From the NCBI GenBank assembly GCA_910584255.1, contig CAJTXV010000008.1, forward strand, positions 1-58,374: a stretch of 58,374 nt of DNA, given 5' to 3'. The notes below the pieces were generated by a model, which ran no database searches, was not told where the DNA came from, and worked only from the letters and a program-made list of their open reading frames with translations. This stretch comes from an uncultured Bacilli bacterium (GTDB taxonomy: Bacteria; Bacillota_I; Bacilli_A; RF39; UBA660). Of the stretch, positions 1-8,191 are shown piece after piece (the stretch's first letter is position 1; every line of letters begins with the position of its first letter). The position numbers and the translations under genes were made by a program.

Positions 1-21
1 CAGGCCTTATAGGCCTCAAAC

Positions 22-50
22 AAAAACCACTAGTTAAACTAGTGGATTTT
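22..50 (-). terminator. Terminator of the collagen-like gene (possibly bidirectional)
   Basis: A perfect hairpin (CCACTAGTT/AACTAGTGG) lies just past the stop codon of the leftward collagen-like gene. On the minus strand it is followed by a T-run (TTTTTG). T-rich sequence on the plus side means it could also stop rightward transcription. A second small hairpin (AGGCC/GGCCT) sits at positions 2-16. Confidence 0.7.
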
Positions 51-54
51 TATT

Positions 55-789
55 TTATGGAGTTGATTTATTAATGATTTCTGCCTTGCACAAGGATACA
101 AATGATGGATTACTATTATTATTTCCAACAACTACAACTATTCCATATTCACTTCTTAATATGGTTCCCTGAGCTACGGTCTGACCACCTGCGTTGATAT
201 CAACTGCAGAAGTTCCTACTGGTAAATAAGAACGGATAGCTGCTTCACAGTTGGCATCGCAACCAGTTGGTGTAGGTACAGGAGCAGGTAAGTAAGTAAT
301 TGCATCATTATATGTATTGCTTGTAATGGTGATGGATGCGATTCTACATAAGGATATTGCTTCTTCAGGAACTCCTTGATTATTGATTAGTTGAAATAAA
401 CCAGAATTGGGATTATTGTTTGGCCCTGGGAGTAGAGAACCAGGTCTACCACTTGCGTTATTTCCGCTTTCCATTGCGATAATTAAGTTGTCATTTGGAT
501 AAAGTGTAATAATCTGTTGAATAATATTTCTCATCTGATCTACGCAAAAGCAAGAAGTAGAATTTGCGTTACTACCAGCAGGTCCTGTAGGTCCAGTAGC
601 ACCAGGTAATCCTTGAGGTCCGATTGGTCCTGTAGGTCCAGTAGCTCCAGGTATTCCTCCTGATGGCCCAGTAGGCCCAGTAGGTCCAGTTGGTCCAGTA
701 ATACTAAAAAAACTAATACAATTTGAAGGGAAATTTTTACAACCTTCAGGTTTATATTCTTTAAATCTATTATTACAATTAGAATTCAT
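55..789 (-). CDS. Collagen-like (Gly-X-Y) spore-surface type protein, BclA-like
   Basis: A 244-residue protein whose residues about 32-72 form Gly-X-Y repeats rich in GPT (GPTGPTGPTGP and similar) with one short interruption. A C-terminal domain of about 150 residues follows that I do not recognise. Such an arrangement, a short leader, a collagen-like stretch and a globular tip, is typical of BclA-type exosporium or spore-surface filaments. The start at 789 is chosen because a GGGAGGA ribosome site lies just upstream; an ATG six codons earlier would overlap that site. A SigK-like promoter precedes it, in line with late mother-cell expression. The spore-surface location is inferred from family and promoter, not shown. 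The N-terminal leader is Cys-containing and Asn-rich and has no classical signal peptide. Confidence 0.8.
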   Translation of the reverse strand: MNSNCNNRFKEYKPEGCKNFPSNCISFFSITGPTGPTGPTGPSGGIPGATGPTGPIGPQGLPGATGPTGPAGSNANSTSCFCVDQMRNIIQQIITLYPNDNLIIAMESGNNASGRPGSLLPGPNNNPNSGLFQLINNQGVPEEAISLCRIASITITSNTYNDAITYLPAPVPTPTGCDANCEAAIRSYLPVGTSAVDINAGGQTVAQGTILRSEYGIVVVVGNNNSNPSFVSLCKAEIINKSTP

Positions 790-809
790 ATATTTTCCTC
801 CCTTCAAGG

Positions 810-836
810 TATCATATGAATATATTCTATATTTGT
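810..836 (-). promoter_or_regulatory. Putative SigK-type promoter of the collagen-like gene
   Basis: On the minus strand CATATGATA matches the SigK -10 pattern CATANNNTA, with an ACA about 15 bp upstream in place of the -35 AC element. SigK drives late coat and exosporium genes in Bacillus. The match is short, so this is suggestive only. Confidence 0.4.
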
Positions 837-854
837 AGATTACAAATGCTGATA

Positions 855-881
855 TAAAAAAATCACACGGTTGTGTGATTT
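855..881 (-). terminator. Terminator downstream of the pnuC pseudogene
   Basis: Hairpin AATCACAC/GTGTGATT with a 4-nt loop, followed on the minus strand by a run of seven T. It sits about 20 bp beyond the last reading frame of the decayed pnuC. Confidence 0.75.
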
Positions 882-898
882 AAATAAATAGATGTATT

Positions 899-1563
899 TT
901 ATTTTTTATTTTTAGCACTGAAATGCCATTGAATAATTCCGTAAAGATCAATTAGTAAGTATCCGATTGATACTAATAACATCATGAAAGAGCCTTCTCC
1001 GCGATTAAAAAAAGTAATAGTCCAAATCCCTAAGTCAATTATATTGTTAATAAGCCATACTCACCAAGGTTCTTTAAACTGAAGTATCATTAGTACCATA
1101 CCACATAGGTTAATACAATTAGAACTTGCATCCATAAAGGCTAATTTCTGATTGGGAATGAAAGTTAGTATGTAGCCTAAAATAAGACTTCCCAAAATAC
1201 AAGTTAAAGTAATTATAATAGAATTTTGAAGAGTAAATTCTCGTACTTTTACATTATTATCTTCATCTAGATTTTTTCCCCAATTAACATATCCATAAAT
1301 TTGCATTGGTGCAAATATGAAAAGATAACAAGAAAAAATACCATATAGATAATTTTTAAGGGGTACATATCCCATTAGGATATAATTAATAAAGCATAGT
1401 TGATTTTCTTTCTTTCACTAGCAAAGTATGCACATAAAAGACCTGTTGCCAGAATAGATCCTCCCATTAATAAATCATTCGAAAGAATCCCACAGATAAT
1501 AGAAAGAGTGATGCAAAAAAAGCTAATCGTTGTTTGCCTCTGATTCATCGTTTCATTTCCCAA
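899..1563 (-). pseudogene. pnuC: Decayed PnuC-type nicotinamide riboside transporter
   Basis: Three consecutive minus-strand fragments together resemble one PnuC membrane transporter. The N-terminal fragment (1375-1563) ends in a stop. The middle fragment (1061-1375) continues in another frame and carries the family-like stretches PMQIYGYVNWGK and FIPNQKLAFMDA. It meets an in-frame TGA at 1061-1063, directly after a Trp codon where family members have consecutive aromatic residues. The last fragment (to 899) resumes with VWLINNIIDLGIW. One frameshift plus one nonsense codon therefore break the gene. TGA read as Trp is unlikely because all essential genes here use TGG. No NiaR-type operator was recognised. 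The gene is divergent from, and only 7 bp away from, the dehydrogenase at 1571. Confidence 0.75.
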
Positions 1564-1570
1564 CTTCTAA

Positions 1571-2491
1571 ATGAAGGCCTATTCCGTGATTTCAAATTTA
1601 AATTCGAAAGCAATTGATATTTTAAAAAGCAACAATATTCAAGTTGTCATAAATGATTCTGATCATATACCAAATATGGAAGAATTAATTAATCTATTAC
1701 AAGAATATAATATTTTAATTATCGGAGTAAAGACTAAGGTACCAAAGGAGATTTTAAAACATATTAAATCTCACAAAGTGATAGCAACTTTATCTATTGG
1801 TCTAGATCATATCGATAAAGAAGTAAGAGAATCTGATATGATACAAGTTCTGAACGTAAAGACTGCAAACACAGCCTCAGTAGCAGAGCATATTTTTTCT
1901 TTAATACTAGGACTTAATAAAAGAATTTATGAATCTAATAATTTAGTTTTACAACAAAAGGGACATAAGAAAAATTTACATGAAAGACCAGAAGATATAT
2001 CAAATAAAAAAATGGGATTAATTGGTGCTGGAAATATAACTAAGGAAGTTATAAAAATAGCAAAAGTATTTAATATGCAAATGTGTTGCTATACTAGAAA
2101 CCCAGAAAATCATAAAGATTTACTAGAATATGGTGTAGCTTTTCAATCTTTAGATGAAATTCTTAAAAATAGTGATATTATCAATATTAGCCTTCCTTTA
2201 ACTGAAGAAACAAAATATCTTATTTCAAAAGAAAAAATAGAAATGATGAAGAAAACAGCAACATTTATAAATACATCTAGAGTTGATATTGTCGATACAA
2301 AAACATTAATAGAAAAAGCAGATAAATATGACACATTCTATGTTGGGTTAGATATAGACCTAGATGAACATGAAGAATTATTATCTCAATATAGAAATAA
2401 TGTGATTATTACACCACATACAGCAGGAGTATCCAAACAAGCCATTGATCGAATGGATTTGGAGTTAGTGAATAGTATTATTAATAACTGA
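1571..2491 (+). CDS. D-isomer-specific 2-hydroxyacid dehydrogenase family protein
   Basis: A 306-residue protein with the two-domain fold signature of D-2-hydroxyacid dehydrogenases: an NAD-binding GLIGAGNITKEV motif near residue 150, the catalytic Arg region (NTSRVDIVD, about residue 235) and a catalytic His in ITPHTAGVS (about 282). The substrate cannot be told from sequence; the SerA/PdxB/lactate-dehydrogenase superfamily is broad. The start has no clear ribosome site and lies only 7 bp from a divergent pseudogene, so the 5' end may have been trimmed by a deletion. It stands alone with no operon partner. Confidence 0.75.
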   Translation: MKAYSVISNLNSKAIDILKSNNIQVVINDSDHIPNMEELINLLQEYNILIIGVKTKVPKEILKHIKSHKVIATLSIGLDHIDKEVRESDMIQVLNVKTANTASVAEHIFSLILGLNKRIYESNNLVLQQKGHKKNLHERPEDISNKKMGLIGAGNITKEVIKIAKVFNMQMCCYTRNPENHKDLLEYGVAFQSLDEILKNSDIINISLPLTEETKYLISKEKIEMMKKTATFINTSRVDIVDTKTLIEKADKYDTFYVGLDIDLDEHEELLSQYRNNVIITPHTAGVSKQAIDRMDLELVNSIINN

Positions 2492-2603
2492 TATAATATA
2501 ATTTTTTAAAACTAAAGATGAAAAATTTTAGTAAGATGATTCCATAAAAACAGAAGTATAATATGTAAAAAAATGTTTAAACTATAGTCATGGAGGAATC
2601 AAA

Positions 2604-3037
2604 ATGAAAGATGAAAACGAAGTAAATGTATTAGATGAATTAAACAAAGGTGTCTGTATGGGAAGGGATGCAATTCATTTTATACTTGATAAAGTAGAGG
2701 ATGACAATTAAAAGAAGAACTCAATAATCAATATAATAAATATAAAAATATTTCTGATCGAATTGTAGAAATATATCCTGAATATAGTGAAAAAGATCCC
2801 CATGAAACGAGTACAATGAATAAAGTAATGACTTGGTATGGAATTGAAATGAAAACACTGCTTGATAAGGGTAGCTCTAAAATTGCAGAACTGCTTTTAT
2901 AGGGGACGAATATGGGGATTATTGAAGGTAGAAAATTATTAAATCATAAAAATATAGATAAAGAGGTACAAGAATTATTACAAGAATATGTTGATATGCA
3001 AGAAGATGCAATAGAGAAATTGAAAATCTTTTTATAA
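2604..3037 (+). pseudogene. Broken small helical protein (frameshift plus amber stop)
   Basis: A good start (GGAGGAATCAAAATG) opens a 35-residue frame that stops at TAA (2709). The protein clearly continues in another frame (LKEELNNQYNKYKNISDR...), then meets a TAG at about 2900 before GTNMGIIEGRKLL and ends at 3037. Read through, it would be about 143 residues, a four-helix, ferritin-like small protein of a type I recall as widespread but uncharacterised in Firmicutes. One missing base near 2708 and one C-to-T change (CAG to TAG) explain both breaks. The family assignment is from memory and has not been checked. Between 3038 and 3205 weak similarity to the same protein (TTFGIE, KALIE) may mark a further decayed copy. 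Confidence 0.6.
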
Positions 3038-3205
3038 AAATAATAGAATCTAAATATTTTAGAAAATCGTTATTTATATATTTTAAAAACTATGAATGGT
3101 ATTAGAACTACATTTGGAATTGAATAAAAAGCATTAATTGAGACTCAAAATATTGTTTGAAAGTAGATAAATGATAGATTTATTAGAAATTATGTAGGAC
3201 ATTTC

Positions 3206-3233
3206 ATTTGCAAGGAATACTTGCAAATTTTTA
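3206..3233 (+). terminator. Rho-independent terminator
   Basis: Perfect 9-bp hairpin ATTTGCAAG/CTTGCAAAT with a 5-nt loop, followed by TTTTTA. It ends the decayed gene region before the first tRNA-flank copy. Confidence 0.75.
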
Positions 3234-3250
3234 ATATGCTAATAAAAATT

Positions 3251-3292
3251 GATACTCTAATAAGCTGTGTGGGTTTAAACTTCAATGGAGTG
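3251..3292 (+). repeat. Degenerate copy 1 of the tRNA-Gly 3' flank (attachment remnant)
   Basis: CTCTAATAAGCTGTGTGGG then TTTAAACTTCAATGGAGTG matches, with several substitutions, the sequence beside tRNA-Gly at 14003-14039. It includes TGGAG, the complement of the tRNA 3' end with its CCA. It marks the left border of the two-component/ABC module. Confidence 0.6.
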
Positions 3293-3493
3293 AATCACAC
3301 ACAAGTCAAGGACTTTATTTTCCTTCGATAAATGCAATACGCAATTTATAATAATTTTTCAATAATTTATTAAAAATCTATTCACTTTTTAAAGGAAAAA
3401 TGATAAAACTTTAGTTAAAAAGGAAATGAGTACTATGAATAATTGTGACAAATTTTAAAAATTATTAAAAAAATAATGGTTTAGGTGGTAATT

Positions 3494-4156
3494 ATGAAAA
3501 AAATTTTAATTATTGAAGATGATGTTAGTATTCATAATGTTATTGAAGAATTATTGAAAAAAGAAGGTTATATCACTTGTAATGCTTATTCTGGAACAGA
3601 GGCATTACTATTATTAGGAAAAGAAAAATATGATCTTATATTGCTTGATTTAATGTTACCAGGTATGTCTGGTGAAGAATTACTTATAAAAGTTAAAAAT
3701 ATTCCGACTATTGTTCTTTCAGCCAAAATATCTAGTGATGATAAAGTGAATTGTTTATTATCTGGTGCAAATGATTATATGACAAAACCCTTTGAAACAA
3801 AAGAATTACTTGCAAGAATAAAGGTACAATTAAGAGGTTGCTGTCAAACCAACATTATAGAGAATTTAAGATATAGGGAATTAGAGTTACTAGATGATAA
3901 TCATACATTACTTGTTTGTAATCAAAAAGTTAGTCTAACAAAAACAGAATATGCAATAATAAAGCAGCTTCTTTTAAATCCTACTCAAGTAATTCCCAAA
4001 AATAAGTTATTGGACTTAATAGGCATGGATACAGAAGACTGTGATGAAAACTCATTAAGGGTTCATATCAGTAATTTAAGGAAAAAAATAAGAGATTATA
4101 CCGAGAATGAATATATAGAATCCATATGGGGAATCGGTTTTAAAATTAAATCTTAA
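3494..4156 (+). CDS. OmpR-family response regulator
   Basis: A 220-residue two-domain regulator. The receiver domain (about 1-118) has the acidic pair IEDD, phospho-acceptor Asp52 in LILLDLMLPG and the conserved Lys in MTKPFE. The C-terminal winged helix (about 130-220) ends with NSLRVHISNLRKKI and a WGIGFKI hairpin. The start at 3494 follows an AGGTGG site; a GTG three codons upstream overlaps it. It is the first gene of a four-gene module with an ABC exporter and a kinase, an arrangement typical of peptide-antibiotic sensing and detoxification systems (Bce, Cpr or lantibiotic-immunity type). Its likely targets are the TCTTAAC repeats that begin at its own stop codon. Confidence 0.9.
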   Translation: MKKILIIEDDVSIHNVIEELLKKEGYITCNAYSGTEALLLLGKEKYDLILLDLMLPGMSGEELLIKVKNIPTIVLSAKISSDDKVNCLLSGANDYMTKPFETKELLARIKVQLRGCCQTNIIENLRYRELELLDDNHTLLVCNQKVSLTKTEYAIIKQLLLNPTQVIPKNKLLDLIGMDTEDCDENSLRVHISNLRKKIRDYTENEYIESIWGIGFKIKS

Positions 4157-4191
4157 CAAAATCTTAACAATTTCTTAACTGTTTTCTTAAC
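4151..4191 (+). promoter_or_regulatory. Phased direct repeats, probable response-regulator operator
   Basis: TCTTAAC occurs four times, starting at 4151, 4162, 4173 and 4185, so the spacing is 11, 11 and 12 bp. OmpR-family regulators bind such head-to-tail half-sites one helical turn apart. The array lies between the regulator and the ATPase gene and overlaps the regulator's stop codon. Confidence 0.6.
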
Positions 4192-4230
4192 AATTTTTTA
4201 CTAAAATGAATATTGGAAAGGAGAAAGATT

Positions 4231-5145
4231 ATGGAGATAGTTTTAGAAACGAATAATCTTGAAAAAAAATATAAGGACTTTAGAGCCTTAAATCATACTG
4301 ATATTCATATTGAGAAAGGTGCAATATATGGACTTATTGGTAAAAATGGTGCAGGAAAGACAACACTTATAAGAATCATTTGTGGTTTGCAAGAGCCTAC
4401 AAATGGAAGTTACACTATATATGGTGTAAATAATAGTAACAGTAATATTACAAATGTTAGAAAGAGAATGGGAGCAATTATTGAAACTCCATCTATTTAT
4501 GGGGAAATGACAGCAAGAGATAATTTAATAGAACAATATAAGTTAGTTGGAATGCCAAGTATGGATGGTGTTGATGAACTCTTAAAATTAGTTGGATTAG
4601 AAAACACAGGAAAGAAAAAGTCAAAGAACTTTTCTTTAGGGATGAAGCAAAGATTAGGAATTGCGATTGCACTTGCTAATCATCCAGACTTCTTAATTTT
4701 AGATGAACCTATGAATGGTTTAGATCCACAGGGAATTATAGAAATTAGAGAGTTAATTTTAAAACTAAACAAGGAAAGAAGGATTACCATTTTAATATCC
4801 AGCCATTATTTAGATGAACTATCTAAAATAGCTACTCATTATGGATTTTTAGATAATGGTTCTATTATCAAAGAAATAAGTAGCGAAGAGCTTATGAAAA
4901 AAATGGAACACAAAATAGAATTAAAAGTAAGTAATCCAAAGGACTTCGTTCAGTATTTTGAAGAGAAAAAAATCTCTTATGAAGTAATGAATAGTAAAAC
5001 AATAAATGTTTATGGAAAATATAATTTATCAAAGTTTATTAATGAACTATCCAAGAAAAGCTTAATAGCAGATGAGATTCATGAGATTGAGGAATCACTA
5101 GAAAACTATTATATGAATTTAATTGGAGGTGGGCGAGTTGATTAA
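4231..5145 (+). CDS. ABC transporter ATPase, BcrA/lantibiotic-immunity type
   Basis: A 304-residue nucleotide-binding protein: Walker A GKNGAGKTT (about 38), signature FSLGMKQR (about 137), Walker B FLILDEP (about 158) and switch His in ISSHYLDEL. The C-terminal extension of about 90 residues, ending SLENYYMNLIGG, is typical of BcrA/drug-exporter ATPases. The start at 4231 follows AAAGGAG. The gene overlaps the permease start by 8 bp, which suggests translational coupling. With the permease it probably exports or removes a peptide antibiotic or other membrane-active compound; the substrate is unknown. Confidence 0.9.
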   Translation: MEIVLETNNLEKKYKDFRALNHTDIHIEKGAIYGLIGKNGAGKTTLIRIICGLQEPTNGSYTIYGVNNSNSNITNVRKRMGAIIETPSIYGEMTARDNLIEQYKLVGMPSMDGVDELLKLVGLENTGKKKSKNFSLGMKQRLGIAIALANHPDFLILDEPMNGLDPQGIIEIRELILKLNKERRITILISSHYLDELSKIATHYGFLDNGSIIKEISSEELMKKMEHKIELKVSNPKDFVQYFEEKKISYEVMNSKTINVYGKYNLSKFINELSKKSLIADEIHEIEESLENYYMNLIGGGRVD

Positions 5146-5965
5146 ATTATTGAATGCAAGCTATATAAGATTAAGAAAAAGTAAATTATTTTGGTTATTA
5201 ACTATATTTAGTATAGGGATTGCTCTATTAATGATTTATGGACAATATAGTGATATGAAAAATTATGGAGAAGTTATAGAAGTAGAGCAACTTATGTTTA
5301 ATTATTCTACAATCATAGGAATTATAATTGCTATATTTACAAGTCTATTTTTGGGAGTGGAATACTCTGATGGAGCAATAAGAAATAAGATTAGTATAGG
5401 ACATAAAAGAACAAATATATATTTATCTAATTTGATAATAACAACCATTACAAGTTTGTTCTCCTATATTCTATTTATTGCATTTATAATAATAATCGGA
5501 ATCCCTTTATTTGGTGGAATTACAATGTCTATTTCCAAATTAATAATGTTGTTAGGTTGTATCTTTGTAACAGTAATTGCATATTCAAGCATATTCACGT
5601 TTATTGCAATGATGATTTCAAATAAAACAATTACAGCCATAACAACAATTATGCTTGCTTTTGGATTAATGATGATTGCTCTTACTTGTTTAAATATTTT
5701 ACAAGCACCAGAATTTAATGATTATGCAACTATAGAAGATACTGGTGAATATAAAATTGAACAAATTTCGAATCCTAAATATCCAAGTGAGACCAAAAGA
5801 AAAGTTTGTCAAACTTTACTTGACATTAACCCAGCTGGACAAATGTTTCAAATAGCAGGAAGAACTGCCTCAAATCTAAAAATGTTACCAATTTATTCAC
5901 TAGGAATATTAGTAGTATTTACAAGTTCAGGATTAATATTATTTAAGAAAAAAGAATTAAAATGA
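5138..5965 (+). CDS. ABC transporter permease (BcrB/ABC-2 type)
   Basis: A 275-residue membrane protein with about six hydrophobic segments. There is one near residues 20-37, then a large loop and TM pairs in the middle, and the protein ends with a TM and a KKKELK tail. A soluble loop of about 50 residues lies before the last helix. The start is taken as TTG at 5138 because GGAGGTGGG ends 5-8 bp before it; five codons of extra frame upstream overlap that site. It overlaps the ATPase gene and precedes the kinase, forming one transcription unit. It is the transmembrane partner of the BcrA-like ATPase. Confidence 0.85.
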   Translation: MIKLLNASYIRLRKSKLFWLLTIFSIGIALLMIYGQYSDMKNYGEVIEVEQLMFNYSTIIGIIIAIFTSLFLGVEYSDGAIRNKISIGHKRTNIYLSNLIITTITSLFSYILFIAFIIIIGIPLFGGITMSISKLIMLLGCIFVTVIAYSSIFTFIAMMISNKTITAITTIMLAFGLMMIALTCLNILQAPEFNDYATIEDTGEYKIEQISNPKYPSETKRKVCQTLLDINPAGQMFQIAGRTASNLKMLPIYSLGILVVFTSSGLILFKKKELK

Positions 5966-5978
5966 GTAGGTGATAATT

Positions 5979-6860
5979 ATGAGTATCTGGTTTTATTTAT
6001 TTTTAATAACATCATGTATTTCAGTGCTTTTAATCATTAGAATTTTGATAACGAAAAATGAAATAAGGAATATTAGTGAATCTTTACCAAATATTTTAAA
6101 ATCAGATACAAATAATTTAATCACTATCAGTACAAATGATAATAATCTAAAGAAATTAGCAAGCACTTTAAATAGAAGCTTAAAAGAATTAAGAAAACTA
6201 GAACTTGAATATAAAAATGGGAGTGGAGAACTACAATCTTCAATTACCAATATATCTCATGATTTAAGAACACCTCTTACGGCTATAAGAGGTTATCTTG
6301 ATTTGATAGATAATAGTAATCTTACAGATAAACAAGTAAACTATTTGAAAATTATGGATAACAAGGTGAAAGATCTAACCGAACTTACAGAACAACTTTT
6401 TGATTTTTCAAAAACACTGGATATACAAAATGAAACCAAAAAAGAAAAGGTTTGCATAAATGATATTTTAGAAGATTCTATTGCTAGTTTTTTTAGTTTA
6501 TTTAAAGAAAAAAATATTACTCCAAATATAGATATATGTAAAGATAAAGTGATTAGATTACTAAATGAAAATATGTTAAAAAGAATTTTTGAAAATATTA
6601 TATCTAATGCTATTAAATATGGTGAACATGATTTTAATGTAAAAATGTATAGTAATGGTACAATAGAATTCTCAAATAAAATAGATAAGTTGGATAATGT
6701 AAGCTTAGAAAAAATGTTTAATAGATATTATACTTTACGAAATGCAAAAAAATCTACTGGAATAGGTTTATCTATTGCCAAACAATTAGTCGATTTAAGT
6801 GGTGGAAAGATAGAAGCCAAATGTAAGAATAATATATTGACTATTAAACTTGTTTTATAA
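5979..6860 (+). CDS. Sensor histidine kinase, short membrane-anchored type
   Basis: A 293-residue kinase with one clear N-terminal TM (about 3-24) and almost no extracellular region. It then has a linker, the phospho-acceptor His in SHDLRTPLTAIRGYLDL (about residue 93), the N-box ENIISNAIKYG and the G-box GIGLSIAKQLVDL. The lack of an external sensor domain fits intramembrane-sensing kinases that take their signal from the partner ABC exporter. The start at 5979 follows TAGGTGAT. The last codons and stop (AACTTGTTTTATAA) are part of the direct repeat that recurs at 13972, so the mobile-element junction touches this gene's end. Confidence 0.9.
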   Translation: MSIWFYLFLITSCISVLLIIRILITKNEIRNISESLPNILKSDTNNLITISTNDNNLKKLASTLNRSLKELRKLELEYKNGSGELQSSITNISHDLRTPLTAIRGYLDLIDNSNLTDKQVNYLKIMDNKVKDLTELTEQLFDFSKTLDIQNETKKEKVCINDILEDSIASFFSLFKEKNITPNIDICKDKVIRLLNENMLKRIFENIISNAIKYGEHDFNVKMYSNGTIEFSNKIDKLDNVSLEKMFNRYYTLRNAKKSTGIGLSIAKQLVDLSGGKIEAKCKNNILTIKLVL

Positions 6861-6912
6861 ATAAAAAATTTGGGCTCTAATAAGGTGTGTGAGCTTAAAC
6901 CTCAATCGAGCG
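6847..6912 (+). repeat. Copy 2 of the tRNA-Gly 3' flank (left border of the mobilizable element)
   Basis: The first 22 bp, through the kinase stop, are identical to 13972-13993. After a divergent stretch of about 11 bp, CTAATAAGGTGTG, TTAAACCTCAAT and GAGCG match again. The two copies are in direct orientation 7.1 kb apart and bracket the element. Confidence 0.75.
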
Positions 6913-7011
6913 TTCACAAAAGGGGTTATGCACACTTTTTAAGAAACAAATTCCTTTGTATTTGATATATTTATTATATCGTTTCTTTAAGAATAAATCA
7001 ATATTCTTGAG

Positions 7012-7443
7012 TTATTTTTTGCAACATAATTCATCTATATCTATCTCATATAATTCAGATAATAAAACAAGTCTATCCATAGGAATTTTTACAATACCTT
7101 TAAAATATCTTTGGCAAGTTGATCGAGCACACCCTATATATGCTCCTATTTCTTCATAACTATTGTTATGTTCTTCCTTTAGTTTAGATAGGTTATTAAG
7201 TAATTTTTCATATTTCATACTCTTAACTTTATAATCTATTTTAGAAGATTTATCTAACCCTAGAATATAAGATAATTTAACATTATAAAAAACTGATAAT
7301 TTATCTGCAACATCAATAGGAATCATTACAATTCCATTTTCCCAATTTTTATATGTAAAACGATTAACTCCTAATTTTTTAGCAATATCTTGTTGTGTAT
7401 AATCTTTATCATTTCTCAACTCTTTTAAATTATTGAAATACAT
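7012..7443 (-). CDS. Double-HTH Xre-type regulator
   Basis: A 143-residue protein with two helix-turn-helix units. The N-terminal one is a canonical Xre domain (LKELRNDKDYTQQDIAKKLGVN, then WENG). The second, at about 78-135, has the HTH-like YEEIGAYIGCARSTCQRYFKG. The start at 7443 follows AGGTGATAA. It lies at the left end of the mobile element, is transcribed leftward and probably controls element genes. Two DNA-reading heads in one short chain are less usual than a single Xre domain plus a sensor. Confidence 0.75.
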   Translation of the reverse strand: MYFNNLKELRNDKDYTQQDIAKKLGVNRFTYKNWENGIVMIPIDVADKLSVFYNVKLSYILGLDKSSKIDYKVKSMKYEKLLNNLSKLKEEHNNSYEEIGAYIGCARSTCQRYFKGIVKIPMDRLVLLSELYEIDIDELCCKK

Positions 7444-7535
7444 ATTTATCACCTATAACAATTTTCCCATTGTATTTGGTGAAACTAGCATTTGAGTTAA
7501 TATATGCAACAAATTTCAAAAAATGTGATATAATT

Positions 7536-7566
7536 AAAAAGAATAACAAGAGCAAATTGTTATTCC
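7536..7566 (-). terminator. Terminator of the small Xre regulator
   Basis: Hairpin GAATAACAA/TTGTTATTC with a 7-nt loop and a minus-strand TTTTT tail. It overlaps the stop codon of the leftward regulator at 7560. Confidence 0.75.
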
Positions 7567-7814
7567 ATGTTCGCCATATCCACTCTTGGAGGCAATTTTT
7601 TAAAATCACGTTTTACAAAAAATTCAAATGCTTCAACACCTAGTGCTTTTGATAATAGTTCTAACTTATCAAAAGAAGGAGTATGATGACCGAGTTCAAG
7701 TTGACTAATATAAGTAACGCTAGTTTCAGTAAGTTCAGCAACTTTCTCTTGTGTATATTTTTTACGGAATCTAAAATATTTCACATTGTTGCCAAATACT
7801 TTATTTAGTTTCAA
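7560..7814 (-). CDS. Small Xre-family transcriptional regulator
   Basis: An 84-residue single-domain HTH protein (YTQEKVAELTETSVTYISQLELGHHTPS, residues about 19-46) with no effector domain. The TTG start at 7814 follows GGGTGAT. It is divergent from the Cys-rich gene at 7997 across about 180 bp. This is typical of a repressor controlling itself and the rightward cargo genes of a mobile element; the control is inferred from layout. Confidence 0.85.
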   Translation of the reverse strand: MKLNKVFGNNVKYFRFRKKYTQEKVAELTETSVTYISQLELGHHTPSFDKLELLSKALGVEAFEFFVKRDFKKLPPRVDMANME

Positions 7815-7996
7815 TCATATCACCCACTTTACATTACAATGATATGATTTTTTTACAAAATACTCCAGTAAGTATTAGTGCAAAAGATTGAGATATGGTG
7901 AACAAATATAGTTAGGAAAGGGAGTGAAAATATAAATAAAACTTCACATATACAATTAAACTGTTAGTTATTATACTTTAAAGAAAGGAATACGAT

Positions 7997-8191
7997 ATGA
8001 AAAACGATAATTTAGTAGTGGCTAGTAGTAAGGATAAAACTGATTGTTTTGCTTGGATTTCTAAAGGTAAATGTAATGCCTTAAATTCAAAAGATTGCAA
8101 AAATTGTAGTTTTTATCGAAATAAAAGTGAAGTTCCCAATTATGAGAAGTATTTTAGTAAAAAGGACTTACTGGAGAGGAGAAAGAATTAA
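7997..8191 (+). CDS. Cys-rich small protein of mobile elements
   Basis: A 64-residue protein with a C-x8-C-x7-C-x2-C cluster (CFAWISKGKC ... CKNC) that could bind one metal ion. Similar short proteins recur on conjugative and mobilizable elements of Firmicutes, as far as I recall, without known function. The ribosome site AAAGGAA precedes the ATG. Its stop directly abuts the start of the next gene, so the two are translationally linked. Confidence 0.7.
   Translation: MKNDNLVVASSKDKTDCFAWISKGKCNALNSKDCKNCSFYRNKSEVPNYEKYFSKKDLLERRKN

Larger units (their letters stand above)
3261..6912. mobile_element. Possible old insertion carrying a two-component/ABC exporter module
   Basis: The four-gene module at 3494-6860 lies between two degenerate direct copies of the tRNA-Gly 3' flank (3251-3292 and 6847-6912), as expected of an insertion at a tRNA 3' end. 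No integrase remains inside it. The interpretation is inference; the repeats are seen directly. Confidence 0.4.

Noticed and set aside
1061..1063. TGA read as tryptophan (alternative genetic code) at the broken pnuC
   Set aside because: Long essential genes (rpoD, dnaG, thrS, glyS) are full length with TGG for Trp and some end in TGA; a frameshift also breaks pnuC, so decay is simpler.
6956..7159. A 67-codon plus-strand frame near the left border of the element
   Set aside because: It is antisense to the HTH regulator and has no ribosome site.
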